This document shows, piece by piece, positions 7,231-15,163 of a stretch of DNA of 64,000 nucleotides (within the stretch, counting starts at the first letter, position 1; each line of letters begins with the position of its first letter). This DNA is from Hymenobacter psychrophilus (GTDB lineage: Bacteria > Bacteroidota > Bacteroidia > Cytophagales > Hymenobacteraceae), in NCBI RefSeq assembly GCF_900107135.1, contig NZ_FNOV01000005.1, forward strand, positions 140,856 to 204,855, written 5' to 3'. A model generated the notes under the pieces. It saw nothing but the letters and a program-made list of their open reading frames with translations, did not search any database and had not been told where the DNA came from. The position numbers and the translations under genes were made by a program.

Positions 7231-8109
7231 ATGTCTGACCCCTCCAACCCTACCCTACCGCTGCCCGATCCGGCCGATCCGCTGGCCGGCTCCACCGAAG
7301 CCGAGCTGCTGTATCTGGTTCGCCACGCCGCCCGCTACCCGGCAGCCGTGGGCGAGGCCGCTGGCCGCGAGCTGCAGCGCCGGGGCCTGCTGCCCGGGCC
7401 GGGGCCTGCGGAGCCACGGGCGCTGGCGCCGGCACCCGAGCCGGCCGAAAATGGTGGGCTGGCGGCTACGCTGCAGGGCATTTTCGGGTTTCGGCCGGGC
7501 TACCGGACCACCCCGGCGATGCTCTGGCTGAACCTGGTGGCCTACCTGTTGCTGGGCCTGGCGGGCACCAACCTGCTGCAGCCCGCCAGCGCCGACCTTA
7601 TCCGCTGGGGCTCCAACTACTCGCCCCTCACGCTGCCCGGCCAGCCTTGGCGGCTGCTCACGAGCATGTTTCTGCACGGCGGCTTCGGGCATCTGCTGCT
7701 CAACCTGCTCACGCTCGTGTTTCTGGGGCTGCTGACCGAGCGTCTGGTGGGCAGCTGGCGCATGCTGGGCGTGTATCTGCTGAGCGGGTTGGCGGGCAGC
7801 CTGGCCAGCCTGTGGTGGCACAGCCAGGGCGTGAACTCGGTGGGAGCCTCGGGGGCCATTTTCGGCCTCTACGGGTTGCTGCTGGCCTCGCTGGCCCGCC
7901 GGCCGGCGGCGTTTTCGCGCCAGCAGCGCTATACCGTGGGGCTGTTTGTGCTCTATTTTATGGTGAGCAGCCTGGTGGGCGGCCTCGAAGCCCACACCAC
8001 CGACAACGCCGCCCACGTGGGCGGGCTGCTGGCCGGGGCCGCGCTGGGCGCGGTGCTGCCGGTCCGGCGCCCACCAGCGGCTACCGGCGGCGCTTACCCC
8101 GAGCCGTAG
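7231..8109 (+). CDS. Rhomboid-family intramembrane serine protease
   Basis: Inner-membrane protease that cleaves transmembrane helices of partner proteins. The ATG at 7231 is preferred over the in-frame alternative at 7201, whose ten extra residues look like untranslated sequence. About residues 1-90 are cytoplasmic and carry the module AELLYLVRHAARYP...GRELQRRG shared with the preceding gene. The rhomboid core has six helices: HGGFGHLLLNLLTLVFLG, then GASG with catalytic Ser (about S207), and catalytic His in AAHVGGLLAG (about H262). Length 292. Substrates are unknown; the preceding single-pass membrane protein is an obvious candidate to test, an inference from position only. Confidence 0.9.
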   Translation: MSDPSNPTLPLPDPADPLAGSTEAELLYLVRHAARYPAAVGEAAGRELQRRGLLPGPGPAEPRALAPAPEPAENGGLAATLQGIFGFRPGYRTTPAMLWLNLVAYLLLGLAGTNLLQPASADLIRWGSNYSPLTLPGQPWRLLTSMFLHGGFGHLLLNLLTLVFLGLLTERLVGSWRMLGVYLLSGLAGSLASLWWHSQGVNSVGASGAIFGLYGLLLASLARRPAAFSRQQRYTVGLFVLYFMVSSLVGGLEAHTTDNAAHVGGLLAGAALGAVLPVRRPPAATGGAYPEP

Positions 8110-8181
8110 CTTTCATTCGGAATCAGGCAATTATCAATAAACTGATGACAACCATTTCGCCTTAGTCCGCATCCTTGTTGC

Positions 8182-9168
8182 ATGAAAACAACCTTATTCT
8201 TTTTATTGGCCACCGCAGGCCTACCGCTGCTGGCCCGGGCCCAGAGCCCCACTCCCCTAACCAATGCCAACTTCGAAACTTGGTCGAACCGCAACGGCGT
8301 AGAAGCGCCAACCAGCTGGCTAACTATTGACGATGCCCTGGCCAGCGAGGATATCCCCCCGATCCTGCTGCCGCGCACCGTTACCAAAAGCAGCGACGCG
8401 CACGGCGGCAGCTTCGCGGCGCAGGTGCAGAACCAGTCGATAGACCTGCGCAACGGCCCCGCCGTTCGCCGGCTGGCACTGAAAGGCCTGCCGCAGCGGA
8501 TGCTGGCCCGCCGGCCCCAGGACCAAATCGACCTGCCCGGCTTGCTGCTGAAGGGTTCGATATCGGAAGACGGGGAATTGGGCGGCGTACCTTACACCGG
8601 CCGGCCCACCCGCCTGCAGTTCTGGTACAAGCTTACCGGCCCCGCTGCCGCCGCCGACTCGGCTATTGCGGGCATCATTCTGACGCGCCAGTTCAGCCCG
8701 ATAGCCGAGGTGATTGAAGTGCTGGCCCCACAGAGCACCTACACGCTCATGGATATGCCCATCACCTACCAATCAACCCAGACGCCGGATTCGCTGCAGG
8801 TGGCATTTGTTGCCGGCACGGCCGAGGCGGCAGGTAGCACCAGCCGCCTCTTTGTAGATGATGTGCAACTGGTGGGTGGTACCGTAACCGGCACCCGCAA
8901 CTCGGTGGCCGCCGCCGCCCTGCTGGTGTACCCCAACCCCAGCACCAGCGGCGAGTTCAGTTTGGCCTCGCTCACCGACGCCTCGCTCTCGACGGCTCCG
9001 TTCACCGTTACCGATGCCACCGGCCGCCTCGTGCTGCGCCAGCCCGCGGCCCCGGCCCGCGATGCCCGCGGCCGCCTCGTCGATTTACGCGCCCAGCAAC
9101 CCGGCGTGTACCTGCTGCGCCTCGAAGCGCCGGCCGGCCCGGTGGTGCGCAAACTCGTTGTTCAATAA
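8182..9168 (+). CDS. T9SS-sorted secreted protein
   Basis: 328 residues. A signal peptide (MKTTLFFLLATAGLPLLARAQ) is followed by a beta-rich domain opening NANFETWSNRNG, a pattern typical of carbohydrate-binding or PCMD-like modules in Bacteroidota, and running to about residue 240. The last 80 residues form a type A T9SS C-terminal domain: LLVYPNPSTSGEF, a central VTDATGRLVLRQ and the terminal GVYLLRLEA...KLVVQ. The protein should be exported across the outer membrane and attached to the surface or released. No enzyme motif is visible. A perfect 15-bp hairpin terminator begins 22 bases after the stop, so this is a single-gene unit. Confidence 0.85.
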   Translation: MKTTLFFLLATAGLPLLARAQSPTPLTNANFETWSNRNGVEAPTSWLTIDDALASEDIPPILLPRTVTKSSDAHGGSFAAQVQNQSIDLRNGPAVRRLALKGLPQRMLARRPQDQIDLPGLLLKGSISEDGELGGVPYTGRPTRLQFWYKLTGPAAAADSAIAGIILTRQFSPIAEVIEVLAPQSTYTLMDMPITYQSTQTPDSLQVAFVAGTAEAAGSTSRLFVDDVQLVGGTVTGTRNSVAAAALLVYPNPSTSGEFSLASLTDASLSTAPFTVTDATGRLVLRQPAAPARDARGRLVDLRAQQPGVYLLRLEAPAGPVVRKLVVQ

Positions 9169-9189
9169 AAGGGCAACCCTTTTTCTATG

Positions 9190-9226
9190 GAAAGCGGGCC
9201 CCGGCGCATAGTGCCGGGGCCCGCTT
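9190..9226 (+). terminator. Perfect 15-bp hairpin terminator
   Basis: Arms 9190-9204 and 9212-9226 are exactly complementary (AAAGCGGGCCCCGGC and its reverse complement) around a seven-base loop, ending in a short T-run. It ends the T9SS cargo transcript. Confidence 0.9.
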
Positions 9227-9323
9227 TTGCGTTTGATGGCCGGGGTATTTACCGCCAAGCTGGTAACTTGGGCTTCTTCGCCGGCGCGGCGTATGCGGCG
9301 GCCTCCTTTGTTACTTTCGTCCC

Positions 9324-10505
9324 GTGACCGAACCGCTCGACCAAAACGACGCCACCCCTTCGCCCCGGCGCCCGCGCTGGCGGCGGGTAGCCGCCGCCGT
9401 GGGCCGGGCCGCCCGCGCGCCCTTCGACGGGGCCGGCGCCCTCTACCGCATCGGCCAGGACAACCTGCACTTCACGCTGCCCGTGCTCAACGGCGCTTTC
9501 GGCGACCAGCTGGCCGCTCGCCACGACCGGCGGGCCATCCGCTTCAGCTTCCGTCGCTACGCCGCCGATGTGGCCGTGGCCGACCTGGGCCTGCGCCCCG
9601 CCGCTGGCGGCCGGCCACGCACGACGGTGGTGTTTCTGCACGGGCTGATGGGCGACGAAATCATCTGGCAAACCGGCAACGGGCCCGACGACCTGCGCTT
9701 CGGCCCCCGCCTGCAGCAGGATGTGCCCGAGGTATGCTGCCTGTACGTGCGCTTCAACTCGGGCCTGCATATTTCCGAAAATGGCCGCCGCCTCCACGAG
9801 CTGCTGGCCGAGCTGGTAGCCACCTACCCCGAAGCCGTGGGCGAGCTGGTGCTGGTGGGCCACAGCATGGGCGGGCTGCTCATTCGCTCGGCGGGCTATT
9901 ATGGGGAGGAATCGGTTGGAAACGAAAAGCTGCAGGCTGAAGATAACGGGGCCTCTGAACCCGCGCCCCAGAAACCGGAACCGAGCAGCGAGCAGCGCAC
10001 CATGCCCCCCGACTCCTGGCTGGGCCGGCTGCGCGACGTGTTTCTGCTGGGCGTACCCAACGACGGCTCGTTTCTGGAGCAGAACAGCCACTTCACGAGC
10101 CTGGTACTGCGCAAAATCAACCTCTGGCCCACCCGCGCCATCAGCGGCCTGCTCGACCAGCGCAGCAACGGCATCAAGGATTTGCGCCACGCCCTGCTCG
10201 TAGATGAGGATTGGCAGAGCCCCCACGCCGACGACCTGTTTCCGCCCCGCACGGTGGTGCCGCTGCTGCCGGGCGTGCGCTACCATGTGCTGGTGGGCTC
10301 GTTGCTGAAATCGGCTAACTCGGCCCTGCACGACTACTTTGGCGACGGGCTGGTAGGGGCCGGCAGCGCCGCCGGCCGCATTTTCCAGGACCGCGCCGCG
10401 CCGCCCGGCCGCCTCATCAGCACCCGTATCTATCCGCAGCTCCACCACGGCACCCTGCTCAGCAACCCCGAGGTGTACCAGTACCTGCGCGAACGGATCG
10501 GCTAG
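9324..10505 (+). CDS. Alpha/beta hydrolase, esterase/lipase-like
   Basis: 393-residue cytoplasmic hydrolase with GTG start; a TTACTTTCG sequence just upstream resembles a weak -7 box. Seen: oxyanion-hole strand VVFLHGLMGDEIIW, nucleophile elbow GHSMGG (LVLVGHSMGGLLIRSA), a PNDGSFLEQ segment after an insertion of about 45 hydrophilic residues, and a late His in YPQLHHGTLL as candidate catalytic base. This organisation resembles PGAP1-like or GPI-deacylase-like lipase domains used for bulky acyl substrates. No signal peptide; the N-terminus is basic (RRPRWRRVAAAVGR), which may allow membrane association. The stop codon is the first triplet of a heptamer repeat. Confidence 0.8.
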   Translation: MTEPLDQNDATPSPRRPRWRRVAAAVGRAARAPFDGAGALYRIGQDNLHFTLPVLNGAFGDQLAARHDRRAIRFSFRRYAADVAVADLGLRPAAGGRPRTTVVFLHGLMGDEIIWQTGNGPDDLRFGPRLQQDVPEVCCLYVRFNSGLHISENGRRLHELLAELVATYPEAVGELVLVGHSMGGLLIRSAGYYGEESVGNEKLQAEDNGASEPAPQKPEPSSEQRTMPPDSWLGRLRDVFLLGVPNDGSFLEQNSHFTSLVLRKINLWPTRAISGLLDQRSNGIKDLRHALLVDEDWQSPHADDLFPPRTVVPLLPGVRYHVLVGSLLKSANSALHDYFGDGLVGAGSAAGRIFQDRAAPPGRLISTRIYPQLHHGTLLSNPEVYQYLRERIG

Positions 10506-10558
10506 TGAATAGTGAATAGTGAATAGTGAATAGTGAATAGTGAATAGTGAATAGTGAG
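10503..10558 (+). repeat. TAGTGAA heptamer array starting at the stop codon
   Basis: Seven perfect copies of TAGTGAA (10503-10551) and one variant (TAGTGAG, 10552-10558). The first TAG is the stop codon of the hydrolase gene. Because seven is not a multiple of three, successive TAG and TGA triplets fall in all three frames. No inverted partner array is seen before the next gene. Confidence 0.95.
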
Positions 10559-10818
10559 CGTACTGGCAACTTGGTGGTCGGTTCCTTTGGAGCGCCTAAT
10601 GCCCGAATTTTGTATTGAACTCAGCAACCATTAAGTAGCAAGTCAGCAAGAAGTTAAGCGCCTTTTTTAATGATTCCGATACGAAATTACACCTAACCGC
10701 GGCAGCAGCAAGAAAGGCAAAAGCACGGGGGCATTATTCCAGGTAGTCGGGCGTTGGAGCGCCACGACCTGTTACAGCGGCCTCCCCAACGGAGCCGCTT
10801 CGCCCTCTGCCTGCACCT
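10559..10818. other. Intergenic spacer without gene
   Basis: 260 bases between the heptamer array and the metalloprotease start. It is less GC-rich than the genes and has no ORF with codon bias, no hairpin of note and no clear TTG/TAnnTTTG promoter pair. It presumably carries the promoter and leader of the metalloprotease gene. Confidence 0.5.
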
Positions 10819-13344
10819 ATGCAACCAACCATTTCTTCGCTTCGGCCGCTGCTTGGCGGCCTGTTTTTCGCGGCCCTAATTGGCCATTCGGGTCCTGCAG
10901 CGGCCCAATCAACTCCTGCCAACCCCACCACAGCGGTAGCGCAGGCTTCCACGCTCTGGGAGCCGGTAGCCGCGCCGGCCGCCGCCCGCGGTCCGGTAGC
11001 TGGCCCGCCCGCCCGCTGGTTCCGCCTCGATACCACCCAGCTGGCCGCCCGCCTGGCGCTGGCCCCCCTAGAAACCCGGCCCGAAGCCGCCGTACCCATC
11101 GAGCTGCCCCACCCCGACGGCACGCTGCACCGCTACACCCTCACGCAGGTGCCCGTTATGGCGCCGGCCCTGGCCGCCCGCTACCCGCGCATCCGCACGT
11201 TCGCCGGCCGCTCGCTCGACGAGCCCGCTGCCACCGTGCGCCTCGAATGGACGTCCGCCGGCCTGCACGCCCAACTGCTCGGGGCCGATGGCGCCGTCAG
11301 CAGCATTCTGGGCGATGAGTCGGCCGCCACGCCCGCCCTTTATCAAAGCCGCGCCCAGGCACCCGTACTTTTCGACTGCCAGGCGCTGCTGCCGCCCGGT
11401 ACGCCCCAGCAGCGGCCCGGCGACACGCCCCCAGCCCCGCCCGCGCCCTACGGCAGCCAGCTACGCACGCTCCGGCTGGCCGTGGCTACCACCAACGAGT
11501 TTGTTAGCCGGCTGGGCGGCGGTACCACGGCCGGCACCATGAGCGCCATTGTGCAGCTGGTGAACTCGCTGAACGGCGTGTACGAGCGGGAATTGGCCCT
11601 GCGCCTGCAACTGGTGCCCGACAACGACAAGCTCATTTTTGCCAGCGCTGCCACCGACCCCTTCGGTACCGGCACCTCTCCCACAACGCTGCTGAATGCC
11701 AACGCAGGCGTGCTCAACACCCTCATCGGGGCCGCCAACTACGACCTGGGCCACGTGCTGGGCTATAATAGCGGCGGCTACTCGGGCGTGGCCTACGTTG
11801 GGGTAGTATGCTCGACTTCTTCGGGCCCTTCGGGTAAGGGCGGCGGGGCCTCTACGGCCAGTAGCAGCAGTTTTCTCAGCGAAGTAACCCTGCATGAAAT
11901 CGGCCACCAGCTGGGCTCCAACCATACCTTCAACGGCGACAAAGGCAACTGCAGCGGCGGCAACCGCAGCGCCAGCCTGGCCTACGAGCCGGGCGCGGGC
12001 AACACCATCATGTCGTACGACTCGCGCTGCGCCCCCGACAACGTGGGGCCCGGCATCGTGTACTTTCATGCTGCCAGCCTGAGCGCGATTATCCCCAGGC
12101 TTACCTGTGGCACAACAACGACCAACAACGGCAACCAGGCACCTACCGCGCAGGTGCCAACCGGCTCATTCGCTATACCCAAAGGCACCCCCTTTACCCT
12201 CACCGGCTCAGCTTCTGACGCCGACCAGGACCAGCTGACTTACAGCTGGGAGCAACTGGATTTGGGCGACCCCACCGGCCTGGCCGGCGCCGCTACCGAT
12301 GCCAGCGCGCCGCCGCTGTTTCGCAGCTTTGCGCCCGTGGCCAGCTCCAGCCGCACTTTTCCGCAGCTAAGCGCCGTACTGAATAACTCCAACTCCGAAG
12401 GTGAAATCCTGCCGCTGGTCGCGCGGCCGCTCAACTTCCGCCTGACCGTGCGCGACAAACGTGGCGGCGTGGCCGGGGCCAACCTGCGCATGAGCGTGGC
12501 CGACGCCGGTCCGTTTCGGGTAACGGCCCCGGCCGCGGCCCTCACGGCCGCCCCGGGCAGCACCTACGCCGTAACCTGGGACGTACTCGGCACCGACCAA
12601 GCGCCCGTGAACTGCGCCAACGTGCGGATTCTGTTTTCCAGCGACGGAGGCCTGACCTTTCCGACGGTGCTGGCGGCCAGCGTACTCAACAACGGCACGG
12701 CCTCGGTGCGCCTGCCCAGCCAGGTTACCACCAAGGGGCGGCTGAAGGTGGAAGCCGTTGGTAATGTGTTTTTTGCCCTGAGCACGGCCACCATCACCCT
12801 GAGTGGCCCGGCGGTTCCATTGCCCGTCACGCTGGTTAGCTTTGCGGCGGAGGCCCGCGGAACGGCCGCTCACCTGCGCTGGCGCACGGCCACCGAGCTC
12901 AACAATGCAGGCTTCGCAGTAGAAGTATCGACCGACGGCTCGGCTTTCCGGCGCCGGGCCTGGGTGCCCGGCAGCGGTCAGGCCGCCACCTACGAGTTCC
13001 ACGACGACCAACTGCCGGGCTACGGTTCGCAACTGGTGTACTACCGCCTGCGCCAGCTCGATTTCGACAGCACCGCCAGTCTCTCGGAAGTGCGGTCGGT
13101 GACGGTGCCGGCGGGTAGCGCAACCTGGCAGATCTGGCCCAACCCCACCCGCGAGGGCCGGGTAACGGTAGCTGGCCTGCTCCCCGGCCAGCCGGTGCAG
13201 CTGCTCGACCTGACGGGCCGCGTATTGCTGACCACGACCATGCCGCCCGCCGGGCCGCTGCGGCTGGAACTGCCCGCTCCACTACGTCCGGGCATGTACC
13301 TGGTGCGCAGCGGCGCGCAAAGCCGGCGGTTAGTGGTGGAGTAA
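10819..13344 (+). CDS. Secreted M12B-like zinc metalloprotease with T9SS tail
   Basis: 841-residue secreted protease. A signal peptide covers about the first 30 residues (GLFFAALIGHSGPAAAQ). A propeptide-like region with TFAGRSLDEPAATVRLEW follows, typical of reprolysin-like enzymes of Bacteroidota. The catalytic domain has the extended zinc motif HEIGHQLGSNH (His at about 359), then NTIMSYDSRC as Met-turn. Downstream are an Ig/cadherin-like domain (SDADQDQLTYSWEQ), a DUF-like segment with TWDVLGTDQAPVNCANV, a segment ending in VPLPVTLVSFAAEARG that often precedes sorting tails, and a type A T9SS domain (IWPNPTREGRV to GMYLVRSGAQSRRLVVE). It should be surface-exposed or released, with a nutritional role likely. 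Confidence 0.9.
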   Translation: MQPTISSLRPLLGGLFFAALIGHSGPAAAQSTPANPTTAVAQASTLWEPVAAPAAARGPVAGPPARWFRLDTTQLAARLALAPLETRPEAAVPIELPHPDGTLHRYTLTQVPVMAPALAARYPRIRTFAGRSLDEPAATVRLEWTSAGLHAQLLGADGAVSSILGDESAATPALYQSRAQAPVLFDCQALLPPGTPQQRPGDTPPAPPAPYGSQLRTLRLAVATTNEFVSRLGGGTTAGTMSAIVQLVNSLNGVYERELALRLQLVPDNDKLIFASAATDPFGTGTSPTTLLNANAGVLNTLIGAANYDLGHVLGYNSGGYSGVAYVGVVCSTSSGPSGKGGGASTASSSSFLSEVTLHEIGHQLGSNHTFNGDKGNCSGGNRSASLAYEPGAGNTIMSYDSRCAPDNVGPGIVYFHAASLSAIIPRLTCGTTTTNNGNQAPTAQVPTGSFAIPKGTPFTLTGSASDADQDQLTYSWEQLDLGDPTGLAGAATDASAPPLFRSFAPVASSSRTFPQLSAVLNNSNSEGEILPLVARPLNFRLTVRDKRGGVAGANLRMSVADAGPFRVTAPAAALTAAPGSTYAVTWDVLGTDQAPVNCANVRILFSSDGGLTFPTVLAASVLNNGTASVRLPSQVTTKGRLKVEAVGNVFFALSTATITLSGPAVPLPVTLVSFAAEARGTAAHLRWRTATELNNAGFAVEVSTDGSAFRRRAWVPGSGQAATYEFHDDQLPGYGSQLVYYRLRQLDFDSTASLSEVRSVTVPAGSATWQIWPNPTREGRVTVAGLLPGQPVQLLDLTGRVLLTTTMPPAGPLRLELPAPLRPGMYLVRSGAQSRRLVVE

Positions 13345-13455
13345 CTTGGAAAAGGCAGAAACCAGGGGTTGAATGAGGCACGAGGCTTGGAGCCCCATTG
13401 CCTTTTTTTCTACCTTGCCGTACTCCCGGTATCTACCCCGACAGTTTGCTGCCCT

Positions 13456-14553
13456 ATGTCTACTGCTTCTTCCCGCATATTGCTGCTTGGCTGGAATGAA
13501 GCGCTCCGCCCCCAGGAAGCGGCTGCGCTGCCGCTCCGGGCCTTGGTTCAGCAATTGGCCCCGCTAGCCAGTTTAGCGGTATTGCTGCCCCACGAGCCCC
13601 AGCCGCCTTTTGCTGCAACCGAGGGGGCAGTGCGCATTACCGGGCTGGCCGAGCTGGATTTGGTGGCCATTCTGGCAACGGCCCGCCCCAACACAAACCC
13701 AGCGGCCTGGCAGGCTCCGGCGGCCCCTTACATCGGCAGCAGCTTGTCGGCGGCTGGCTGGCAGGTTCCGGCCGCACCTTACCAGGGCGCTACGCCCGGT
13801 ACACCTGCCCCGCCGGCCGGGCCACCCGCGCCGGGCAGTTCAGCCGCGTTGTCGGCTGAACCAGCCCACCCGTTGGCAGCTGCCGAAAGTGATTCCCCAC
13901 CCGTTAGCGGCCGGCCCGATTATGCTGGCCCGGCCGAAGATGCTTCTATAGCCGCGGCCCACAACACCACCGAACAGCCGCCAAGCGCCCCGTCAACTTC
14001 GGCTGTGCCGGCCCCTGATGATGCGCACGATGCCGCGGCGCGGCCGGCCGCATTGCCGCCCATGCAGGTGCATGCCACGCTGGCGCAGGAGCTGGCGGCG
14101 CTGGGCCACAACCCACCCGACGCCACGGCGGCCAACCTCAACTTTCAGGTAATTCAGTACGCCCGCTTTGCCACCAGCTGGGCCTGCGGGAAGCAGTTTG
14201 CCGTGATTTATGCCGTAGATTGGCCAACCTGGCTGGCCGCGATGGAAATCCGGCAGCTGACGGGCTGGCCCCTGGTGCTGCACGTGCATAGCCTGGCCCA
14301 CGAGCGCGCCGCGCCCACCGAAACCGGCTGGGCCGTAGCCCTGGAGCGCCTGGCCCTGCGCCGCGCCGACCTGGTACTGGCTGCCTCGACCAAAGTGGCC
14401 AGCCAGCTGACCGAGCGCTACCAGCTGGCGCCCGAGCGCCTGCGCACTGTTTCCGTTACCAACACGGCTGCCATCAACGAGCTGCTGCATCATATCGAAC
14501 ACCACCGGCCGGGCCGTCCGCCCGTGGCCCCTATCACTCCACCTTCTTCATGA
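13456..14553 (+). CDS. Half-length GT-B glycosyltransferase with disordered insertion
   Basis: 365 residues from the ATG at 13456; the frame upstream to 13369 has no signal or conserved sequence. Residues 1-75 (ILLLGWNEALRPQEAAALPL, then LAVLLP) and 205-345 (LNFQVIQYARFA, VIYAVDWPTWLAAMEI, PLVLHVHSLAHER, ADLVLAASTKVA) resemble the N-terminal acceptor-side Rossmann domain of GT4/GT5 transferases. Between them, residues 80-205 are Ala/Pro-rich low complexity with a duplicated WQ-A/V-PAAPY phrase. The C-terminal nucleotide-sugar domain is missing: the protein stops after the interdomain region. It overlaps the next gene by four bases (ATGA), so the two are coupled. Either a non-catalytic glycan-binding relic or one half of a split enzyme. 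Confidence 0.65.
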   Translation: MSTASSRILLLGWNEALRPQEAAALPLRALVQQLAPLASLAVLLPHEPQPPFAATEGAVRITGLAELDLVAILATARPNTNPAAWQAPAAPYIGSSLSAAGWQVPAAPYQGATPGTPAPPAGPPAPGSSAALSAEPAHPLAAAESDSPPVSGRPDYAGPAEDASIAAAHNTTEQPPSAPSTSAVPAPDDAHDAAARPAALPPMQVHATLAQELAALGHNPPDATAANLNFQVIQYARFATSWACGKQFAVIYAVDWPTWLAAMEIRQLTGWPLVLHVHSLAHERAAPTETGWAVALERLALRRADLVLAASTKVASQLTERYQLAPERLRTVSVTNTAAINELLHHIEHHRPGRPPVAPITPPSS

Positions 14554-15041
14554 CCTCCCCTACCCCCGCTACGCCCCGCCGCCACGAATTTGATGCCCCC
14601 CTCGAAATGGACGGGGCCGACAACGGCGTGTTTGTGGTTGTGCCCTTCGATGTGCCGGCCGAATACGGCCTCAAAGGCTCCCTACCCGTGCAGGGCAGCA
14701 TCGACGGCTTTCCCATCCGCCTCAACCTGACGCCTATGGGCGAACAGCACGGCTTCAGCGTACGCAAGGAAATACGCAATGCCATCGGCAAAACCTGGGC
14801 TGATATGGTGCATGTAGTGCTTTGGCACGACACCGACCCCGCCGGCCTGGAGCTGCCCGCCGAACTGGTACATGCCCTCGACCGGACCAGCCTACAGGCC
14901 AAGTTCGATGCCTTGCCCTTTACCCAGCGCAAGCAGCTGGCCCAGCACATCAGCCGCGCCAAAAAACCCGACGCCCGCGACCAGCGCATTGCAGAGGCTC
15001 TGGAGCAGGCCGAATCGGGCCGCAGAACGAAGAACACCTGA
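14550..15041 (+). CDS. DUF1905 plus YdeI/OmdA-type protein
   Basis: 163 residues. The N-terminal 95 residues match the DUF1905 beta-barrel pattern (VVVPFDVPAEYGLKG, VQGSIDGFPIRLNL, GFSVRKEIRNAIGK, VVLWHDTDP); the C-terminal 60 residues match the YdeI/OmpD-associated (OmdA) helical domain (LPFTQRKQLAQHISRAKKPDAR). This pair is widespread; the OmdA module has been linked to bacteriocin protection in some Proteobacteria, but the biochemical role is not established. Its ATG overlaps the TGA of the preceding glycosyltransferase-like gene, which suggests translational coupling. The TGA stop opens a four-copy AGCTGTT array. Confidence 0.8.
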   Translation: MTSPTPATPRRHEFDAPLEMDGADNGVFVVVPFDVPAEYGLKGSLPVQGSIDGFPIRLNLTPMGEQHGFSVRKEIRNAIGKTWADMVHVVLWHDTDPAGLELPAELVHALDRTSLQAKFDALPFTQRKQLAQHISRAKKPDARDQRIAEALEQAESGRRTKNT

Positions 15042-15068
15042 GCTGTTAGCTGTTAGCTGTTAGCTGTT
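15039..15068 (+). repeat. AGCTGTT heptamer array at stop codon
   Basis: Four perfect AGCTGTT units (15041-15068) begin on the last base of the TGA stop at 15039-15041. A shorter inverted partner, GCTAACAGCTCA (15155-15166), sits at the stop of the convergent branching-enzyme gene, so both genes end in TGAGCTGTTAGC. The terminator hairpin lies between the two arms. Confidence 0.9.
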
Positions 15069-15080
15069 AGCTCAAAAAAC

Positions 15081-15117
15081 GAAGAGCCCCCGTACTTGGT
15101 TGAGTGCGGGGGCTTCT
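15081..15117. terminator. Bidirectional hairpin terminator
   Basis: A GAAG-A-GCCCCCG arm pairs with CGGGGGC-CTTC across a short loop, with an A-run on the left (CAAAAAAC) and T-rich sequence on the right. It lies between convergent genes and can serve both. Confidence 0.75.
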
Positions 15118-15163
15118 TATTTAGGCAGAACCGGGCCTTGCACTATAAAGGCAAGCTAACAGC

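Noticed and set aside
10503..10558. Heptamer arrays considered as CRISPR or microsatellite phase-variation tracts
   Set aside because: No spacer structure, and units lie after the stop codon rather than in promoters or reading frames (except for last codons), so phase variation of a protein is unlikely. Simple slippage remains a possible source.
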